Assembly (NCBI RefSeq): GCF_027627455.1
Contig: NZ_CP115483.1
Location: forward strand, 1,674,001 to 1,738,000
Direction of reading: 5' to 3'
Source of the DNA: Sphingobacterium sp. SYP-B4668
GTDB lineage: Bacteria > Bacteroidota > Bacteroidia > Sphingobacteriales > Sphingobacteriaceae
DNA length: 64,000 nt
In this document: positions 28,657 through 36,543 of the stretch, one piece after another
Layout: every line of letters starts with the position of its first letter
Position numbering within the stretch: position 1 is the stretch's first letter
The notes under the pieces: model-generated
Told to the model about the DNA's origin: nothing
The model's database searches: none
Seen by the model: the letters and a program-made list of their open reading frames with translations, nothing else
Translations under genes and position numbers: made by a program

Positions 28657-29418
28657 CTATAAGATAATCAGTAAGATAGAGGAGATAGTAATCAATGTAA
28701 TGACCAGTATTCGGAACTCTTTCTCTGGGAGTATCTTTATGATTTTAATACCAGTATATCCTCCCAAAAGAATAAATGGAATTGCAAAAATATTTAACAT
28801 GAGGCCGGCCCAAGATAGGTTTTGCCAAACAAATAGCTGTAGAGGGATCTTGCTGAAGTTCAATATCATGATAAACCAAGCCCCAGTAGCGACAAAGGTG
28901 TATTTCGGTAGTTTTTTGGTGAATAGGTAGACTGCAAGTGCAGGGCCAGCTGCATTGCCAATCATGGTAGAGAATCCAGCTATAAAACCGAATAGAGGAG
29001 CATACCATTTTTTTGTTGTAATGGAAGAGTCGCTTTTGCTGCGATCCATCCAAATCATGAATACAACACCTAAGAGTATACAAGCACCCATTAATATTTT
29101 GAAGAGACTGTCATCAATATAATTACCTAATATGAGTGCTCCTATTAGACCTACAAATGCAGCTGGAAGTAGCTTGAGTACTTCCGACCACAGGAACTGC
29201 TTACGGTAGTAAATAATAGCAATCAGATCAGCCATACAAAGTAGGATCAGTACTATACCTGTAGAATGCTTGGCCCCGAATAGGAATGCAAATATCGGAA
29301 CTGCTAGTGTCCCGATATTTTGGATACCTGTCTTGGACATCCCAATCAACACTGCGCAAAAGAAGTACAGCATCCATTGGTATGGTGAATCGAAAAGTTG
29401 AAAGGCCTCTTGAATCAC
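28657..29418 (-). CDS. TauE/SafE-family permease
   Basis: The 253-residue protein has eight or so hydrophobic helices with the TauE/SafE repeat pattern (GMSKTGIQNIGTLAVPIFAF near 27-46 and GFIAGFSTMIGNAAGPALAVY near 145-165). The family exports sulfite, sulfoacetate or related organosulfonates; the substrate is unknown here. Its GTG start overlaps the TGA of the upstream HAD gene (GTGA at 29418-29415), which suggests translational coupling. Confidence 0.88.
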   Translation of the reverse strand: MIQEAFQLFDSPYQWMLYFFCAVLIGMSKTGIQNIGTLAVPIFAFLFGAKHSTGIVLILLCMADLIAIIYYRKQFLWSEVLKLLPAAFVGLIGALILGNYIDDSLFKILMGACILLGVVFMIWMDRSKSDSSITTKKWYAPLFGFIAGFSTMIGNAAGPALAVYLFTKKLPKYTFVATGAWFIMILNFSKIPLQLFVWQNLSWAGLMLNIFAIPFILLGGYTGIKIIKILPEKEFRILVITLITISSILLIIL

Positions 29419-30077
29419 TTGCCTGCAATTAGTTGCTTGACCTGGGCGACATCTATATCCCTGTAGTCATTGATGTAGTATTGGCAGGGTGGAAGTTGCT
29501 CTTTTGTATGCGAACTCAATACGCCCACTACTTTCATATTCGCATTGATAGCTGCCGATATACCTGAGTAGGAATCTTCGAAGACTAGGCACTCTGAGGG
29601 CAAAACTCCAAGTTGTTTGGCCGTCTCTAAGTATACCTCGGGGTCGGGTTTGTGTTTGGTAACGTTTTCACTCGAACGTAGGGACTCCATTTTTGAGCGG
29701 ATGTTCAGCCCATCCAATATCAAATCCATATTTTCTTTTGGAGCCGAGGTTGCTACGGCGGTCTTCAAACCAGCATTTTTCAACGCATCCAAAAATTCTA
29801 TATAGTTTGGGATTGGATCAATTACAGAGGCGTATACCTGTCTAAACATATCTTCTTTTTCAAACTCCAGTGCCAAGAGTTCTTCACCCATTATGGGACG
29901 TTTGAAGAAATGACTCATGATGTAACTGTTGTGTTTGCCATACATATGTTCTTCAAATTCTTGTTCGCTACTTTCAATTTCATATTTTTTAAAAAAAGCT
30001 TCGAACGCTTTCGCATGATAGGGATTCGTGTGACAGATTACCCCATCCATATCAAAGATTACAGCATATTGATTCAT
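29415..30077 (-). CDS. HAD-family hydrolase (beta-phosphoglucomutase/phosphatase type)
   Basis: The 220-residue protein has HAD motif I FDMDGVICHT (nucleophile D10), motif II VATSAP, the motif III lysine in VTKHKPDPEVY and motif IV FEDSYSGI. A helical cap lies between motifs I and II, as in sugar phosphatases and beta-phosphoglucomutase. The ATG at 30077 is the start: an upstream in-frame TTG at 30110 coincides with the -33 promoter element, and TATCTTTG lies 5 nt before the ATG. It is coupled to the TauE-type permease gene. Confidence 0.9.
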   Translation of the reverse strand: MNQYAVIFDMDGVICHTNPYHAKAFEAFFKKYEIESSEQEFEEHMYGKHNSYIMSHFFKRPIMGEELLALEFEKEDMFRQVYASVIDPIPNYIEFLDALKNAGLKTAVATSAPKENMDLILDGLNIRSKMESLRSSENVTKHKPDPEVYLETAKQLGVLPSECLVFEDSYSGISAAINANMKVVGVLSSHTKEQLPPCQYYINDYRDIDVAQVKQLIAGK

Positions 30078-30082
30078 GGGGG

Positions 30083-30110
30083 CAAAGATAGGGAAATTAA
30101 AAATGGACAA
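30083..30110 (-). promoter_or_regulatory. Promoter of the HAD-TauE operon, probably leaderless
   Basis: On the reverse strand TTG (30110-30108) and TATCTTTG (30090-30083) are 17 bp apart. The box ends only 5 nt before the ATG. Confidence 0.65.
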
Positions 30111-30318
30111 TGTGCGAAAAAAGTCAATTTATAGGGTATGCATATCTCTTCAGTGATAAGATTTGCCTTGCTATTGTTGGTATTTTGTAGTATCTGTTTC
30201 TCGGATTCTTACACTCGTCAATAAGCTTTCCTCACTAGGTGGCGGGAGGTTGTGAATGTAAAGCATTTTATCTAAGTTTACATAGTATCCACTGTTTCAA
30301 AGTAGTCGATGTATATCT

Positions 30319-32193
30319 ATGCAAGATCACCATCACGATAAATCTCTGTCCGATATCCACGAAAGTGTGGATGTTGTCAAAAGCAAATCAAAATTTAAAC
30401 GTATTCTCAGTTTTTTTGGCCCTGCATACCTCATTAGTGTAGGGTATATGGATCCAGGGAATTGGGCTACAGATTTGGCAGGTGGCAGCCAATTTGGATA
30501 TGCATTGATATGGGTATTGTTGATGAGTAATCTAATGGCGCTTCTCTTACAGAGTTTATGTGCCAGATTGGGAATCGTGCGAGGTAAGGATCTTGCTCAA
30601 TGTAATCGCGAGACCTACCCTAAACGGATGAATTTTGTACTCTATGTTCTGGCTGAGATTGCAATCGCTGCATGTGACTTGGCGGAGGTCTTGGGTATGG
30701 CAATCGGTCTCAATCTGCTGTTTGGAATAGATTTGATATGGGGGGTATTGATTAGCTTTGTAGATACGTTCCTTCTACTCTATCTTCAAAAGTTGGGAAT
30801 GAGGAAAATGGAAATGTTTATCATAGGACTCATTTCGATGATTGGGATGTGCTTTATGGTAGAAATGTTTTTTGCGAAGCCTGACTTAGGAGAAGTAGCT
30901 CTCGGATTTATTCCCAGTCTTCCCAATAGCGCAGCTCTGTATATCAGTATAGGCATTATTGGAGCTACCGTGATGCCTCATAATCTGTATTTACATTCAG
31001 CTCTTGTGCAGACCCGTAAAATACCGCGAGAACCAACATTTATTAAGAAAGCGCTAAAGTACAATTTCTTCGATAGCGCTATCGCACTTAACTTGGCATT
31101 CTTCGTGAATGCGGCAATTTTGATATTGGCAGCCTCGGTTTTTCACAAAAATGGTATGCATGAAGTGGCCGATCTTAAAGATGCTTACTATCTATTGGGC
31201 AGTACCTTGGGAACACATTGGGCCTCTAAATTATTTGCCATTGCATTGATTCTTGCAGGACAAAGCTCCACTGTCACGGGGACTCTTGCAGGGCAGATTG
31301 TTATGGAAGGATATCTGAGATTAAGAATTAGTCCTATACTTAGGAGGCTAATTACACGACTATTAGCAATTGTCCCCGCTGTATTAGTGATTTTAATAGC
31401 AGGGGAGGAACAAGTTGGAGCTTTGTTAATTTTTAGTCAAGTGTTATTGAGTATGCAGCTTGCATTTGCTGTTGTACCTCTGATTCATTTTGTCAGTGAT
31501 AAGAAAAAAATGGGTCAATTTGTGATTAAGCCCTATGTACAGCTATTGGCTTGGTTGATTGCGGCTATAATCGCGGTATTAAATTTTCAATTGGTATATG
31601 TAGAGGTCAAGGGGTGGATAATAAAACTGGACAATCTGTGGTGGAGTATGGGATTGATAGCAGGAAGCCTTGGACTTGCCCTTCTGTTGTTGATGACGGT
31701 TTTTTATCCGATATGGCATCGCCGCCAACCTACTTTGGTAGATGTACATGCTCCCTTTGAGGCATTGGTATTTGACAAGGTCACACCTTTCAAAACAATA
31801 GTAGTCGCATTGGATTTTTCAATTTCTGATACAAAAGCGGTGGAGCACGCATTCCACTTTTGCACTAAAGATACTGTGATTGTACTCGTACACGTAGTAG
31901 AGAGCGCTTCAGTCAAATATACTGGTGGGGAGACTGGTGACTATGAGGCGCGTAAAGATATGGAAAGGCTGATGAAATATGTGAATCTGTTTAGACAACA
32001 GGATATTGAGGTTAAATATGAGTTGCGCTACAATAACCGGGTTAAAGCAATAGTGGGCGTTTGTAAACAGTATGACGGCAACTTACTTATTGTCGGCAGC
32101 CATGGACATTCGGGAGTAAAAGATTTTATATTTGGGGAGACTGTAAATAAGTTGCGGCATGAGGTCAAGATTCCAGTCTTTATTGCACAATAG
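30319..32193 (+). CDS. Nramp-type metal transporter fused to a universal stress protein domain
   Basis: Residues about 30-475 form an Nramp (MntH-like) transporter with the metal-binding motifs MDPGNWATD on helix 1 and MPHNLYLHS on helix 6, where the methionine supports Mn(II)/Fe(II) selectivity. Residues about 490-624 form a cytosolic UspA-like domain (FKTIVVALDFS, then VGSHGHSGVKDFIFGE). At 624 residues it is about 200 longer than MntH, because of the fusion. The N-terminus is His-rich (MQDHHHD). No MntR box or manganese riboswitch was recognised upstream. Similar fusions occur in other Bacteroidota. Confidence 0.92.
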   Translation: MQDHHHDKSLSDIHESVDVVKSKSKFKRILSFFGPAYLISVGYMDPGNWATDLAGGSQFGYALIWVLLMSNLMALLLQSLCARLGIVRGKDLAQCNRETYPKRMNFVLYVLAEIAIAACDLAEVLGMAIGLNLLFGIDLIWGVLISFVDTFLLLYLQKLGMRKMEMFIIGLISMIGMCFMVEMFFAKPDLGEVALGFIPSLPNSAALYISIGIIGATVMPHNLYLHSALVQTRKIPREPTFIKKALKYNFFDSAIALNLAFFVNAAILILAASVFHKNGMHEVADLKDAYYLLGSTLGTHWASKLFAIALILAGQSSTVTGTLAGQIVMEGYLRLRISPILRRLITRLLAIVPAVLVILIAGEEQVGALLIFSQVLLSMQLAFAVVPLIHFVSDKKKMGQFVIKPYVQLLAWLIAAIIAVLNFQLVYVEVKGWIIKLDNLWWSMGLIAGSLGLALLLLMTVFYPIWHRRQPTLVDVHAPFEALVFDKVTPFKTIVVALDFSISDTKAVEHAFHFCTKDTVIVLVHVVESASVKYTGGETGDYEARKDMERLMKYVNLFRQQDIEVKYELRYNNRVKAIVGVCKQYDGNLLIVGSHGHSGVKDFIFGETVNKLRHEVKIPVFIAQ

Positions 32194-32227
32194 TGACTGC
32201 CTATTAATTGATATATTTATAAGGTAC

Positions 32228-32254
32228 CAGCAATATAAATAATTCATATTGCTG
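32228..32254. repeat. Short hairpin before the SDR gene
   Basis: CAGCAATAT and ATATTGCTG form a perfect 9-bp stem around a 9-nt loop. It has no T-run and lies 33 bp upstream of the SDR start, so it could be an operator or part of the 3' end of the transporter mRNA. Confidence 0.4.
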
Positions 32255-32286
32255 CAAACTAGTATATAACATATTTATAAAATAAG

Positions 32287-33075
32287 ATGAATATAACACT
32301 GACAGATAAGGTAGCGATGGTAGGAGGTGCTACCTCAGGAATAGGGGAAGCTATTGCTATACAGCTTGCCAGTAGCGGAGCAAGTTTAGTACTTGTGGCA
32401 AGGAACGAAAGCAAATTGAAGAACACGTTGACACGGCTTGATGTCAGCCAAGGACAGGAGCATCGTTATCTTGTAGTCGATTTTGCTGATTTCGGACATG
32501 CTCAATTGATAATCAAGGAGTTTTTTGAAAATAATTCAATCGATATCGTGGTCAATAATACTAATGGCCCCTCCGCTGGCGGCATCAAAGATAAAACCAT
32601 AGCGGACTATCAACAAGCCTTTGACTTGCTATTTCAATATGCGGTTAGTACAACTCTTTTGGCTATACCCCATATGGTTAAGCAAGGGTTTGGACGGATT
32701 ATCAATGTCTCCTCTCTCACGGTTAAAGAACCCCAGGACACATTGATATTGTCTAATACTATGCGTACAGCTTTGGTTAGCTGGAGCAAGTCATTATCAA
32801 GAGATGTTGCCCCTAACGGTGTGACGGTGAATACAGTTTTAACGGGATATTTTAATACCGATAGGTTGAATAAACTTATGGAAACACAGGCCGAGCAATT
32901 GGACGTTTCTGTCGAAGACATTCGAGATAAAAGAATCAGTTCCATCCCTATGAAGCGATTGGGACGCCCAGAAGAATATGCCTATCTGGTCACCTTTTTA
33001 GCATCTGACTATGCGGCGTATTTGACAGGTACCTCTTTACAACTTGATGGTGGATTGATGACAGGTTTATTCTAG
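32287..33075 (+). CDS. SDR-family oxidoreductase homologue with altered catalytic residues
   Basis: The 262-residue protein has a Rossmann fold with the glycine motif GGATSGIGEA at 14-23, NNTNGP near 91 and the conserved serine S143. At the position of the catalytic Y-x-x-x-K it has S156-N-T-M-R160. This matches the recognised BKR-like SDR subgroup that lacks the full tetrad, so a dehydrogenase reaction by the usual mechanism is unlikely. The final codons also form one arm of the downstream terminator stem. Confidence 0.82.
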   Translation: MNITLTDKVAMVGGATSGIGEAIAIQLASSGASLVLVARNESKLKNTLTRLDVSQGQEHRYLVVDFADFGHAQLIIKEFFENNSIDIVVNNTNGPSAGGIKDKTIADYQQAFDLLFQYAVSTTLLAIPHMVKQGFGRIINVSSLTVKEPQDTLILSNTMRTALVSWSKSLSRDVAPNGVTVNTVLTGYFNTDRLNKLMETQAEQLDVSVEDIRDKRISSIPMKRLGRPEEYAYLVTFLASDYAAYLTGTSLQLDGGLMTGLF

Positions 33076-33095
33076 ATAAACCTGTCATCAATTTT
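33055..33095. terminator. Terminator whose 5' arm is the end of the SDR coding sequence
   Basis: The arm 33055-33070 (ends ACAGGTTTAT) pairs perfectly over 16 bp with 33076-33091, with the TAG stop in the 5-nt loop and a short T-stretch after. It lies between two convergent genes (SDR and PPK2). Confidence 0.8.
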
Positions 33096-33103
33096 GATTC
33101 GAC

Positions 33104-33988
33104 CTATTCATTCTCCAATTGGTTTTTATAGGTTTGCATATGTCTTTTTATCTCATCGCTCAATTCGGGGTATTGGATATCTTTGTATTTTTTTAATACC
33201 TCATGCATGATACTGGCAACGAGATATCGGGCCACTTCTTTATTGTCAGATGGGATGATATACCAAGGCGTTTTCTTTTTGCTTGTTTTTTGGATGGCTT
33301 CTTCATAACAAGTCATATACTTGTCCCAAAGTTCGCGTTCTGCGAGGTCCCCAGGGGAAAATTTCCATTGATGTTTATCTTTTTCCAATCTTCTTAAAAG
33401 CCTATTTTTCTGTTCACCCTTACTGAGGTGAAGATAGAATTTGAACACGATTGTACCATTTTCGACAAGATGCTGTTCGAAATTATTAATTTGATCCAAT
33501 CTTTTTTTCCAAAAATCGGGAGTAACATCTTCTATATTTTTTATTTCAGGAATATTTTCAGCAAGTAAGTATTCAGGATGTACACGGGTAACCAGTACAT
33601 TTTCGTAATGTGTACGATTGAATACGCCAAATTTTCCCTTTTCAGGTAACGCAATATAATGTCGCCATAGATAGTCATGCTGATGTTCTTTTATCGTGGG
33701 TGTTTTGAAGCTTTGCACATCGACACCCCGCACATTGAATTTGGCGAATACCTCTCGAATCAGGCTATCTTTACCAGCAGTATCCATACCTTGAAGGCAT
33801 ACCAGGACATTATATTTATCATGCGCGTACATGGTGTCTTGTAACGTGCTTAGTTTTTTACGGACTTCCTTCAATCGGATTTCTGCTTCCTCTTGCGTTA
33901 CTTCGTCAGTAATATCTGTAGGAAAGTCTGAGATTCTAAAATCAGACGTTGCTATTAGCTTTTTGGAGTAATTGGTGCCATTGCTCAT
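33104..33988 (-). CDS. ppk2: Polyphosphate kinase 2 family protein
   Basis: The 294-residue protein has Walker A GMDTAGKDS near residues 68-76, the PPK2 segment GVDVQSFKTPT, RHYIALPEKGKFGVFNRTHYENVL, and the lid arginines in RLLRRLEKDKHQWKFS. It transfers phosphate between polyphosphate and nucleotides; single-domain members like this one phosphorylate ADP, AMP or both. It is monocistronic and convergent with the SDR gene. Confidence 0.93.
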   Translation of the reverse strand: MSNGTNYSKKLIATSDFRISDFPTDITDEVTQEEAEIRLKEVRKKLSTLQDTMYAHDKYNVLVCLQGMDTAGKDSLIREVFAKFNVRGVDVQSFKTPTIKEHQHDYLWRHYIALPEKGKFGVFNRTHYENVLVTRVHPEYLLAENIPEIKNIEDVTPDFWKKRLDQINNFEQHLVENGTIVFKFYLHLSKGEQKNRLLRRLEKDKHQWKFSPGDLAERELWDKYMTCYEEAIQKTSKKKTPWYIIPSDNKEVARYLVASIMHEVLKKYKDIQYPELSDEIKRHMQTYKNQLENE

Positions 33989-34131
33989 AATGTGCTGTTT
34001 CTTATAAAAATAGGGAATCTTAAGTAAAGAACGGTATATGTAGAAAGCCCTGCTGTCACGAATAGTGAGGTTTGCTCTCTAATTTCCTCTGTGATTAAAA
34101 CCAAACAACATAGTAAAATGTTTTAAAGTTC

Positions 34132-34146
34132 ATACAATCATTGTAT
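34132..34146. promoter_or_regulatory. Perfect 15-bp palindrome, candidate operator of the SatD-like operon
   Basis: ATACAAT-C-ATTGTAT is a perfect 7-1-7 palindrome. It ends 23 bp upstream of the TATATTTG box, so it lies across the region where the -33 contact would be, as expected for an operator. Confidence 0.55.
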
Positions 34147-34169
34147 ATGATGATATTCTTAATTATCAC

Positions 34170-34177
34170 TATATTTG
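34170..34177 (+). promoter_or_regulatory. -7 box of the SatD-like/DUF3307 operon
   Basis: TATATTTG matches TAnnTTTG and is 20 nt before the ATG at 34198. This supports that ATG over an upstream in-frame TTG at 34141, which would place the promoter inside the gene. Confidence 0.55.
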
Positions 34178-34197
34178 ATAATATTAATGATGATTAT

Positions 34198-34821
34198 ATG
34201 GACGATAATAGGTTGATAGGGGTAATTACCGGTGATTTGATAAATTCTCGAAAAACGGATGTGAAAATATGGCTCCCGCTATTGGAGGATGCGCTCGATT
34301 GGAATACACATAAATACGACATCTATAGGGGGGATAGTTTTCAGGCTGAAATAGATCTGGAACATATTTTCCATGTACTTTTTTATATTAAAGCTCGTCT
34401 TAAGACTATTAAGAACATGGATGTAAGAATGTCCATCGGGGTTGGCCACCTTACATTCAGTGATAAACATGTCAAGACATCCTCAGGAGAGGCTTACATA
34501 AATGCCGGTGAAAGCTTTGACCTTCTGAAAAAGGAAACGTTGACTATCAAAACTCCTTGGCAGGAGATGAATGAAATATTGGATCTTCTATTGCAATTAA
34601 GCGCAGAAATTGCCGATCGATGGACGGAAAATATGGCTGAATCAGTTGCAATGGCGTTACGATATCCGGACAAGAGCCAGGTCGAGCTTGCCCAGTTGTT
34701 AAATAGAAAGTATCAAAGTCAGGTCAGTACCGAATTAAATAAGGCTGGTTATTTTAAAATACAGCGTGTTATCGATTATTGTAAGCTTCAAATTTTGGAA
34801 AGATGCTCTATACGTTCTTAA
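34198..34821 (+). CDS. SatD-like protein: palm-type domain with C-terminal helix-turn-helix
   Basis: The 207-residue protein matches the SatD family in layout. Residues 1-120 read like a palm-fold nucleotide cyclase/GGDEF domain: a first strand with an acidic end (LIGVITGDLINSR, D13), a hairpin with R44-G-D46-S, and VRMSIGVGH at 76-84. Residues about 155-200 form a helix-turn-helix (SQVELAQLLN, then SQVSTELNKAGYF). It overlaps the DUF3307 gene by 19 bp, so the two are coupled. The function is not established; regulation by, or synthesis of, a nucleotide signal is an inference. Confidence 0.6.
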   Translation: MDDNRLIGVITGDLINSRKTDVKIWLPLLEDALDWNTHKYDIYRGDSFQAEIDLEHIFHVLFYIKARLKTIKNMDVRMSIGVGHLTFSDKHVKTSSGEAYINAGESFDLLKKETLTIKTPWQEMNEILDLLLQLSAEIADRWTENMAESVAMALRYPDKSQVELAQLLNRKYQSQVSTELNKAGYFKIQRVIDYCKLQILERCSIRS

Positions 34822-35528
34822 AACTTTTGTTGGCACATATCTTAGGTGATTTTGTGTTTCATCCCCGTAAATGGGTTCACGGCCGGGCCTATCACATCCG
34901 TTATATTTTTTATCACGTAGCGGTACATGCGGTATTATTATGCCTGTTTTTCTTCAATGATTTGGCTGATTGGTGGCCGGAGCTGACGATTGTTATATTA
35001 TCCCATTTGGCAATTGACAGTTTGAAAGTATCTCTGGAGAGAAAGGTCAAAGCCAGGCCGCTGTTGTTATTTATTATTGATCAATGTTTGCATTTGACGG
35101 TTTTGGCCGCAATCGTTGGTTGCTACTATGCTGTTTATATAGACGTAGAGGAATTGCTCTCCTCGAAGAATCTAGTACTTTTAATTGGCGTACTGGTGAC
35201 CGTTTTTGTTTCTCCTATTGTCTTAAAGGTGTTTTTTAGTAAATGGGGACAATCAAAAGAGGTCGAAGCTCAACGAAAAGAAGCATTAGTAGACGCTGGA
35301 TTCATTATTGGAGTATTGGAGCGTGTGCTTATTGTAATTTTCATAAATTTGAATTTTATGGAAGGCATAGGTTTCCTACTGGCAGCAAAGTCCATTTTTC
35401 GATTTGGCGATTTAGCAAACTCTAAAGACAAGCAATTTACGGAATACGTATTGGTGGGGACATTAGCAAGTTTTGTCATGGCCATCATTATTGGTTTCGC
35501 ATTAAAATGGACACTCCAACTGATTTGA
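34803..35528 (+). CDS. DUF3307 membrane protein
   Basis: The 241-residue protein belongs to DUF3307. It has about six hydrophobic helices. Paired polar residues lie within or next to the first helices: H12-x3-D16, H38-x3-H42, H68-x3-D72 and D93-x3-H97. This recalls the YdjM/DUF457 group described as membrane-bound metal-dependent hydrolases, and could be an intramembrane metal site. The ATG lies inside the 3' end of the SatD-like gene. No experimentally known function is available to me. Confidence 0.75.
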   Translation: MLYTFLKLLLAHILGDFVFHPRKWVHGRAYHIRYIFYHVAVHAVLLCLFFFNDLADWWPELTIVILSHLAIDSLKVSLERKVKARPLLLFIIDQCLHLTVLAAIVGCYYAVYIDVEELLSSKNLVLLIGVLVTVFVSPIVLKVFFSKWGQSKEVEAQRKEALVDAGFIIGVLERVLIVIFINLNFMEGIGFLLAAKSIFRFGDLANSKDKQFTEYVLVGTLASFVMAIIIGFALKWTLQLI

Positions 35529-35608
35529 AAAATGGGTTTAAAAAATGTTAAGTCAGGTAATTATTATTACCTTAGTACTGTAAGGTTCTTTCTGACTTTT
35601 TGATGATT

Positions 35609-35637
35609 TTGAAATTAAAGTCAGAATGGTAACTTTG
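35609..35637 (+). promoter_or_regulatory. Promoter of the fatty acid hydroxylase gene
   Basis: TTG at 35609-35611 and TAACTTTG at 35630-35637 are 18 bp apart; the leader would be about 35 nt. Confidence 0.65.
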
Positions 35638-35674
35638 CTGTCTATTTATTGAGGTCCTATCTTATCACAAGCAA

Positions 35675-36343
35675 ATGGCAAAGAAAAATTACGTTTCAAA
35701 TTCAACGGAATCTACGAGGATGTTCAAGAACGATTTTTTGGAATCGTTGACGAAAGTTCATTACTCAGTTCCTATTATATTCTATCTACCCGTTATTATT
35801 TATTTTTCATGGAAGGCCATGGGGCCAGGAGAGATGTCTGCTTGGACCTACCTTATGTATTTTGTCTGTGGTTTAGCATTTTGGACTATTTTCGAATATG
35901 CATTGCATCGTTGGGTCTTTCATTTTCATCCCAAAGGAAAATTATTGAAGCGTGTACATTGGATTTTTCATGGTATCCATCATGACTATCCTAAAGATCG
36001 TTTACGTTTGGTAATGCCTTTATCGGCTAGTATTCCTTTGGCCGCTTTGGTGTATTTTATGTTCAGCGTCTTCTTTAGTAATGAGTATATCTTAGCTGCT
36101 TTTTTTGCGGGCTTTATGATTGGTTATCTCATTTATGACGAGTCCCACTACGCTATGCATCATGCAAATTTTAAGAGTGGTTTGATGAAGCGGATAAAGC
36201 AGCACCATATGCTACACCATTATCAAGATCCAGAAAAAGGATTTGGCGTGAGTTCTGCAGTATGGGATGTGGTATTCGACTCAGGCTTTCCCGAAAAGAA
36301 GGAAAAAGAAAAAGAGCAAGCTGAAAATGAAACGGCCAACTGA
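35675..36343 (+). CDS. Fatty acid 2-hydroxylase (sterol desaturase superfamily)
   Basis: The 222-residue membrane protein has the histidine clusters of the di-iron hydroxylase superfamily: HRWVFHFHP, HGIHHDYPKD, HYAMHH and HHMLHH, and four hydrophobic helices in pairs. It resembles the catalytic domain of FA2H/Scs7 without the cytochrome b5 part. Sphingobacteriaceae produce ceramides with 2-hydroxy fatty acids, so hydroxylation of sphingolipid acyl chains is the likely role. The C-terminus is a charged Lys/Glu tail. It is monocistronic. Confidence 0.88.
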   Translation: MAKKNYVSNSTESTRMFKNDFLESLTKVHYSVPIIFYLPVIIYFSWKAMGPGEMSAWTYLMYFVCGLAFWTIFEYALHRWVFHFHPKGKLLKRVHWIFHGIHHDYPKDRLRLVMPLSASIPLAALVYFMFSVFFSNEYILAAFFAGFMIGYLIYDESHYAMHHANFKSGLMKRIKQHHMLHHYQDPEKGFGVSSAVWDVVFDSGFPEKKEKEKEQAENETAN

Positions 36344-36350
36344 GGATAGC

Positions 36351-36386
36351 AAAAAAAGGAGATACATCGATATCTCCTTTTTTTTT
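36351..36386 (+). terminator. Terminator of the hydroxylase gene
   Basis: AAAAAAAGGAGATA pairs with TATCTCCTTTTTTT around a 6-nt loop, 7 bp after the stop codon, and is followed by T. Confidence 0.9.
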
Positions 36387-36543
36387 GAATGACTCTCCGG
36401 TCATTTAGTACATGGGGGGAACTTGGTTGATTGATGTTGTGTATAGCATTTCGCCATTATATTGAACCATAAAAGTAGTGGTAGATATTGCAAGTTTTGA
36501 ACCTTTATTTTTTAATGCTAAATTAGATTATATTAAACTTTGT

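Noticed and set aside
30078..30110. Longer N-terminus for the HAD hydrolase
   Set aside because: Its TTG start is the -33 element and the -7 box would be inside the gene.
30078..30318. Possible manganese riboswitch or MntR box before the Nramp gene
   Set aside because: I could not find the conserved yybP-ykoY elements or a convincing palindrome in this spacer.
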